Shown one piece after another: positions 58,911 through 64,000 of a stretch of DNA of 64,000 bases (positions within the stretch are counted from its first letter, which is position 1; the number at the start of each line of letters is the position of its first letter). Made by a program: the position numbers and the translations under genes. Origin of the DNA: Lachnospiraceae bacterium (GTDB lineage: Bacteria; Bacillota; Clostridia; Lachnospirales; Anaerotignaceae); assembly GCA_910576545.1 (NCBI GenBank), contig CAJTKM010000001.1:204880-268879 (forward strand), written 5' to 3'. Below the pieces are notes generated by a model, which worked only from the letters and a program-made list of their open reading frames with translations, was not told the DNA's origin and made no database searches.

Positions 58911-60125
58911 ATGCCAGCAACAAAACAACAAATACGACAGATTATTGCAGATAACAACTTAAACAGCGTGGCTGATGTCTACAGACTGTTAAGGGACAGC
59001 TTCAAGGATATCCTTCAGGAACTTATGGAAGCGGAACTGGATGCCTCCCTTGGTTATGAAAAGAATCGGAAAGGCGATACCCCCACATCCAATAAGCGTA
59101 ACGGCCATTCTCCCAAAACCCTCAAGAGCCAGTATGGGGAATTCCAGATTGACGTCCCAAGAGACCGGGACGGTGAATTTGAGCCTAAACTCATCCCCAA
59201 ATACCAAAGGGATATCTCCGGTATTGAAGAAAAAGTGATATCCCTCTATGCAAGGGGCATGAGCACAAGGGATATCCATGACCAGATACAGGAACTTTAC
59301 GGGATGGAACTGTCCGCTGAAATGGTCAGCAAGATTACAGACCGGATCCTGCCGGAAATCAAAGAATGGCAGTCCCGTCCCTTAAATCCCATCTATCCAT
59401 TCGTATTCATGGACTGCATCCATTACAAAGTCAGGGAAGACGGACGTATTCTAAGCCGCGCCGCCTATATCGTGCTGGGGATAACGGCAGATGGTTATAA
59501 GGATATCCTCAGCATTACCGTAGGCGCCAATGAGACCAGTAAGTTCTGGCTGGGGATGTTAAATGACCTGAAAAACCGCGGCGTGCAGGATGTGCTGTTC
59601 TTCTGTGTGGACGGGCTTGCAGGTTTTAAGGAAGCCATAGCCGCAGTCTATCCGGATGCCCAGATTCAAAGATGTGTCATCCATATGCTGCGTAATTCCT
59701 TTAAATATGTCAATTACAGTGACCTGAAAAAATTTTCTTCCGATTTCAAATCTGTATACAATGCCCCCAATGAGACGGCTGCCCTGTCAGAACTGGAAAA
59801 GATCAAAGGGAAATGGGGAAAGAAATACCCCTATGCAGTCAGTAACTGGGAAAACAACTGGGAGGACGTCAGCTCTTTCTTTCAGTTTTCCGATGATATC
59901 CGGCGTATCATGTATACCACAAATATCATAGAGGGGCTCAACCGCCAGTACCGGAAAGTGACAAAGACAAAAAGTGTATTCCCCAGCGACACTGCACTGG
60001 AAAAAATGCTTTACCTTGCCAGCGGGAACGTGGTCAAAAAATGGACACAGCGTTATCGGAACTGGGATCAGGTGCTCAACCAGATGATCGTCCTTTATGG
60101 GGACAGGCTTACCCGGTATCTGTAA
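58911..60125 (+). CDS. IS256-family (mutator-type) transposase
   Basis: 404 residues, full length. N-terminal DNA-binding part (DILQELMEAELDASLGYEK, NGHSPKTLKSQYGEF), ISLYARGMSTRDI, then the DDE domain: first Asp in YPFVFMDCIHYKV, second Asp in LFFCVDGLAGFKEAI, the C-x2-H signature QRCVIHMLRNSFKYV and the Glu in YTTNIIEGLNRQYRKVTK. It looks active. Confidence 0.95.
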   Translation: MPATKQQIRQIIADNNLNSVADVYRLLRDSFKDILQELMEAELDASLGYEKNRKGDTPTSNKRNGHSPKTLKSQYGEFQIDVPRDRDGEFEPKLIPKYQRDISGIEEKVISLYARGMSTRDIHDQIQELYGMELSAEMVSKITDRILPEIKEWQSRPLNPIYPFVFMDCIHYKVREDGRILSRAAYIVLGITADGYKDILSITVGANETSKFWLGMLNDLKNRGVQDVLFFCVDGLAGFKEAIAAVYPDAQIQRCVIHMLRNSFKYVNYSDLKKFSSDFKSVYNAPNETAALSELEKIKGKWGKKYPYAVSNWENNWEDVSSFFQFSDDIRRIMYTTNIIEGLNRQYRKVTKTKSVFPSDTALEKMLYLASGNVVKKWTQRYRNWDQVLNQMIVLYGDRLTRYL

Positions 60126-60134
60126 AAAGAAAAA

Positions 60135-60170
60135 GCCGGAACACCCTATCTTATCAAGAAGTGTTCCGGC
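60135..60170 (+). terminator. terminator-like hairpin after the transposase
   Basis: GCCGGAACAC (60135-60144) and GTGTTCCGGC (60161-60170), followed by CCTATTCTATT. Confidence 0.55.
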
Positions 60171-60175
60171 CCTAT

Positions 60176-60529
60176 TCTATTGGCATTAGCAGTATTGCCA
60201 GAAAAATCCAGCCTTATTCTGGAGGCCGGGTGTGGGCAGCGCCCACATATTATTTTTCTCCTGCTAATGCCTGATTGGTGTACAAAAAATTTGAAATATA
60301 AGTATAGAAACAGAGAAATTGGCAATACTATTATCAGAAAAGAAATTCGACAACATAAAATCGGCTCTGTTCGACAACGAATTTTTACATATCTGGTTCA
60401 TATCAATGAAGAGTTTTTAACCATAGACACTGCCAGATTTTTTACAGCCCCCATGCCAATTTCCTTTCTGATAGCACAGGTATATGATGTAAGTGCTATC
60501 GGGATTGCCCTTTGTACACAAAAAGATTT
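60176..60529. other. non-coding region with nested inverted repeats
   Basis: GGCATTAGCAG (60182-60192) pairs with CTGCTAATGCC (60261-60271); between them lie CCAG/CTGG and TGTGGGCAGCGCCCACA, followed by TATTATTTTTCTC. From 60290 to 60529 the sequence is AT-rich with open frames in several directions but no recognisable gene. Confidence 0.4.
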
Positions 60530-62880
60530 TTACAAGCAAAAACGTCCAGGATAGTATATTTCCAAAGACTGCAATAGGTCATGACCATTCATAATTGTCA
60601 CATTCGTAATACGAGCTTCATCACGTCCTTCAGGAGTAAAATCGGAAGTTGTAATTACCCAGGCCCTACTTGCATTTCGTGTGCGCATATAGCTATGGAC
60701 ACGCTGGATAGGTGTGGAGCCAATATTATTGCCCTGACGATACCTTTTGCATTGGATCAATTCATATTCTCCGTGAATATTGGTAGCAAGGACATCAACA
60801 CCTCTATCCCCAGAACGCCCAATGACTTCTGCATGTACAAACCTCTCCGAACAAAATAGTCCGCAATCAATCTTTCAAAGTCATAAGGGTCCATTGTGCA
60901 CAAATGCTCTCGACCATTAGTGTCATAATCGGTATTGACTGTATTACGAGCAAAAAATTTCCCCTGCTCGGGATCTTCTACAGCATAAACATTCAGCAGT
61001 TCTGGAATTAGTCTATTGGCGGTGTGCAATTGATTGATGATTTCTCGACTACCATTTTCCATGAAGGAAGAAAGGTGAATCACATACTCTTCAAAAGTAA
61101 AACCTTGTCCATTTGCTGTTAATTCTTCAATTACGACTGGAGCAAACTCACGAAGTCTAATTTCAGCATTCATCTCACGGTTCATCAGAGTATACGGAGA
61201 TAGGCCAGTCAATCGATACTGTGCACCATTTCTTGTTGTAAACCGATCTAAGGTTCTTCTAATTTTGGTTTCATACATCGGATGAGCTAATCGCATCAAT
61301 CCACATCTACGCAATTGAGACAAGAACTCCTGATTAAACTGAGTAATCACAAACGGATTGCCTTGATCTGTTGCAGCACTTGTAGCGGCTAAGAAAACGA
61401 GTTCGTCAATATCAGTTTCGCCCTCGTACCATCGGCGCTCGCTTTCTTGCAGCTTCAGGAAAATAAAGCATACATCATTTTTGAATGTCCAAGCAGCATA
61501 AGCCAATGCCCGCATTGAAGGATCTGAAATTTCCGCAGAAATAGTTAGAAGTGGCTCAAAACCATGACGTCGCCCAAAATCCTTCAGCTTGTTAAGATCG
61601 CTGACCCAATCTCGTTGTTGCGGCCTGAAATATAACACCATAAATCCATGGTCATCAACAATCCGATTCGCTTCAATAAATAATCGTTCAATATCGATAA
61701 GAAATTGGTCTTTACTATGCTTATCAACTCTGGAGGGAGCATTGCTAATCACGACTTCGTTGTGAAGTCTGTCATCATCGTCTTTTAACGAGTACCCCAT
61801 AAGCGGATGGATTCTTTGGGCGTGCTCAAAGTATTGAGCGTTATCACCATATGGAGGATCTGTCAGAAGAAGATTGACTGTGTTGGGCAGAATAGTATGC
61901 AGAAAGCGTCTATAGTCCATAGAACTTACTTCTAACAAATTTGAGTCAAAGTCTTGCGCAGCGATATAATTTCTGCGTTCTTCCAGTTTCTCCAAAAATC
62001 TATGATATAAATTGGTCTTCTTTAGGCGATTTTCAGGGCAATGATTATCTTGACTCTTGCTACGATAGTCAGTGTATTTTCCGCAGTGTGCAATCGAAAT
62101 AAAAGTATCTTCAAAGAAGGCACGTGTAGCATCCGGAAGTTCAGCAATGACATCCTTAAGTGTCATCAATGCAATTTGCTGACGCTTGGAGAATAGATTT
62201 TGATATGCCGTATACTGTGGGGCTGTAAAATTCAATCGAGAATTCTTGATCAACTCTACATTGGGAAAGTTACAAGGCATAGCCTCCACTTGGAGGCGTA
62301 CGGCTTCATCAAAATCATCATAATGTTTTTCTGTGCAGTCACAATGACATCTATATCGTCTATTTCTAAAAATTACATTTTCGCCATTTGCTCCAAGGCG
62401 TTCGTGTTGTGTTGGATGGTAGTACTCAAGCGGTTCACGGTCAAAGAATAAACCATCAAAAGACAACTCAGCTCCACAGTTTGGACATCTTGTTTTATAG
62501 ATGGCGTTCATAGTAGGTTCTACCCGCTGCGCAATAAAACGCAAAGCTGCACAATATTCCTCGGAAGACGGAACACCACGAAACGGAGCAGTAGACATTT
62601 TATAGGCGTACGGCTCCCACTCATTAAATCGCACATGACGACCAGCATCAAGTGCAGCGTATGCAAATGTACCAGACCCGCCAAAAGGATCTACGACGAG
62701 CCCATTCTCATCCGTGAGATTCTCAATCAATGTTCTTGCAATAGTGCGGCTCTTTCTACCAATGAAAGGAAAAATCTGCTCCGATTGATCTCGCGGCTGC
62801 CTATTGAGAATTGTGCTTTGCAAGTGAATCATTCGCTGGCGCAGGTTTTCCTGTTCTGCGTAATCTAATAACCAATACAT
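60530..62880 (-). pseudogene. Zn-ribbon DNA methyltransferase fused to Mrr-type nuclease domain, frameshifted between them
   Basis: Start ATG 62880, where it overlaps the previous stop (TAATG) with GGAGG upstream. The methyltransferase part is intact for about 690 codons: SAM motif VVDPFGGSGTFAYAALDAG, zinc-type Cys in RCPNCGAEL and YRCHCDC, and the catalytic LLLTDPPYGDNAQYF near residue 360 (COG1743 type). Near 60850 the frame shifts by one; in the shifted frame AEVIGRSGDRGVDVLATNI and HGEYELIQCKRYRQG form the Asp...Gln-x-Lys core of Mrr-like endonucleases, ending with VITTSDFTPEGRDEA. The nuclease part is thus cut off while modification may remain. Confidence 0.75.
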
Positions 62881-63170
62881 TACTTGCACCTCCATAACCC
62901 ATCCTGGAACACGAAGAAATCATTGATGACATCGACAAAAGATTTATATTTTGTCGACAGAATTTGCAGGTATCCGCGTTCAAAAGATTCTTTGAGCATA
63001 CCATAATCGTACAGATCTTGAGATGTTACCTCTTTACGTTCTGCAATGATTCTCTTTGCGCATTCAACCGCAAGCTTTTTTGCCTCGTCTATAGTTCCAT
63101 TAAATTGTGGTGCTTCACTGATTGCTCTTTTCTGGAATACAACGATATAGTTACCATCAAGCGTGCCTTT
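62880..63170 (-). pseudogene. C-terminal end of a gene truncated by an IS5-family element
   Basis: An open frame without start enters from the IS and ends in TAA overlapping the methyltransferase ATG. It reads LDGNYIVVFQKRAISEAPQF, KKLAVECAKRIIAERKEVTS and QILSTKYKSFVDVINDFF. The tight overlap suggests one operon with the methyltransferase. I do not recognise the family. Confidence 0.6.
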
Positions 63171-64000
63171 AGATAGTGTCTACACGTGTTAAGCACGGAT
63201 AGCAGCCCAAATAGCGATACAACGGACGTGTACCGCAGCGATAAAGGCATCAGAAGTCTTGGCATAACGAGTGGCAATCCCTCTCCAGCGTTTCAGGGTA
63301 AGGAAACAGTTTTCTACCAAATGACGCAGTTTATAGAGATATTTATCATAGTCGCGCTGCTCTTTGCGGTTTTTCTTCGGTGGGATCACAGGTTCCATTC
63401 CTGCCGAAACCGCATAGGCCCAGATATCGTTTGTGTCATAGCCCCGGTCTGCTAGCAGGGTTTCCGCAGAAATACCCTCTATTAGGTGGACAGCTTCTTT
63501 ACAATCCGCTCGGGTACCTTCTGTAACAAGGATTCGGACTGGCATACCATTCGCATCCACGGCCAGATGTATTTTTGTGTTGAGCCCCCTTTTGTCCTGG
63601 ACATATCCTGATTGCCACCCTTCGCTCCCGACGCATGGGGATGCACTTTGATATGGCTGGCGTCAATCATCAGCCATTCATAATCCGGCTCGTCGATCAG
63701 GATTTCCAGAAGTTTTTCCCAGACGCCTTTTCTGCGCCAACGGATGAACCGCTGATGGACGCTGCCCCATTTTCCATAATCGGGAGGCAAGTCTCGCCAA
63801 GGAGCCCCGGTTCGCAATACCCAAAACACCGCATTGATAAAACGGCGGTTATCCTGGGCGATCCCTCCCCACTGGCCGCGCTGTCCCGGCAGATGTGGTT
63901 CCAGTAGCGCCCATACTTTGTCACTTATGTCGTGTCGGTGATAGGAAGCATCCATCTTTTTCTCTCCTGTCCTTTAAGATGCTTCCATTTTATCACAATC
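63171..64000 (-). mobile_element. IS5-family insertion sequence (IS427-like group), continues past the window
   Basis: The element begins at about GATAGTGTCTACACGTG (63172-63188), a typical IS427-group end, and holds a two-frame transposase on the minus strand. Its other end is not inside the window. Confidence 0.8.
63189..63955 (-). CDS. IS5-family transposase in two frames joined by a -1 shift
   Basis: First frame from 63955: DISDKVWALLEPHLPGQRGQ, FWVLRTGAPWRDLPPDYG, WLMIDASHIKVHPHASGAKG with a catalytic Asp. At the run AAAAGGGGG (about 63585) the reading moves to -1 and continues GLNTKIHLAVDANGMPVRIL, LADRGYDTNDIWAYA and RWRGIATRYAKTSDAF. Many IS427-group members are expressed by such frameshifting, so the shift is probably natural and the transposase may be active. 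A random indel is the alternative. Confidence 0.85.

Larger units (their letters stand above)
58813..60175 (+). mobile_element. IS256-family insertion sequence, boundaries approximate
   Basis: An intact IS256-type transposase lies in 1.3 kb directly abutting the start codon of the nuclease gene, whose ribosome-binding site is missing. The left end probably includes TAGTGTAAAATAGTTTGTGT at 58820-58839. I could not find its complement at the right side, so the right end is uncertain or deleted. A terminator hairpin (60135-60170) follows the transposase. Confidence 0.7.
54306..64000. mobile_element. integrated element inserted in spoIIID (left part; right end outside window)
   Basis: From the spoIIID break onward the genes are transposon-type (tnpV, DUF6809), defence-type (nuclease, helicase, methyltransferase) and insertion sequences, with lower GC than the chromosome. 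No integrase is visible within these 9.7 kb. tnpV and DUF6809 genes usually travel with Tn4451/TnpX-like or conjugative elements, but the type cannot be fixed without the other end. Confidence 0.65.

Noticed and set aside
60180..60554. 124-codon plus-strand frame after IS256
   Set aside because: It crosses strong inverted repeats, lacks a ribosome-binding site and shows no family resemblance.
54306..64000. CRISPR array or tRNA attachment site in the mobile region
   Set aside because: No regularly spaced repeats and no tRNA-like cloverleaf were seen; the insertion target is spoIIID coding sequence.

Overview
The window is a piece of chromosome from a spore-forming, low-to-mid GC Firmicute, most probably a member of the Clostridia (Lachnospiraceae or Anaerotignum type). 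The reasons are the strong AGGAGG ribosome-binding sites, the sporulation engulfment genes (SpoIIQ, SpoIID, SpoIIP) plus a spoIIID fragment, riboswitches of classic Firmicute type, the rpsF-ssb-rpsR order, and DnaD next to a DnaC-like loader. No rRNA gene, tRNA gene or CRISPR array was seen.

Region 1 to 22958 is mostly housekeeping and accessory metabolism on the plus strand: a PHP phosphoesterase cut by the window edge, a fumarylacetoacetate-hydrolase family enzyme, three small related membrane proteins, and a UDP-GlcNAc 2-epimerase fused in frame to a second protein. A lysine riboswitch precedes an NhaC-type transporter. On the minus strand follow spoIIQ-spoIID, a SUKH-like protein, a SulP transporter and xpt. 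Then come a MATE pump, spoIIP, a HAD phosphatase, and a TPP-riboswitch operon (tenA-thiZ-thiX-thiY) for salvage of thiamin pyrimidine.

Region 22958 to 54023 starts with a dead IS3-family element that landed in the loop of a bidirectional terminator. The riboflavin operon follows (FMN riboswitch, ribD-ribE-ribBA-ribH on the minus strand), then ispE with a GntR regulator, a stalk/PepSY protein, a cluster with tsaC, rpiB, upp, wecA, dnaD and a DnaC-like gene, ytaF, a calcium-type P-ATPase, rpsF-ssb-rpsR, a CofE-like ligase, an RlmI-like methyltransferase, folT with a THF riboswitch, an ECF sigma/anti-sigma pair, tex, and an XRE/membrane-protein mini-operon. A family of double-hairpin intergenic repeats is scattered across the whole chromosomal part.

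Region 54306 to 64000 differs. spoIIID is cut off after its helix-turn-helix, and the sequence that follows is mobile: a broken tnpV gene, a DUF6809 gene, a decayed Gabija-like pair (OLD-type nuclease and UvrD-type helicase, three lesions), an intact IS256-family transposase, a Zn-ribbon DNA methyltransferase fused to an Mrr-type nuclease domain that is frameshifted, the tail of a further gene cut by an IS5-family element, and that IS running off the window end. No integrase or large recombinase is visible, and the right end of this insertion lies outside the window. The most interesting points are the interrupted sporulation regulator, the graveyard of defence genes inside the insertion, and the 2-epimerase fusion whose linker is an old ribosome-binding site.
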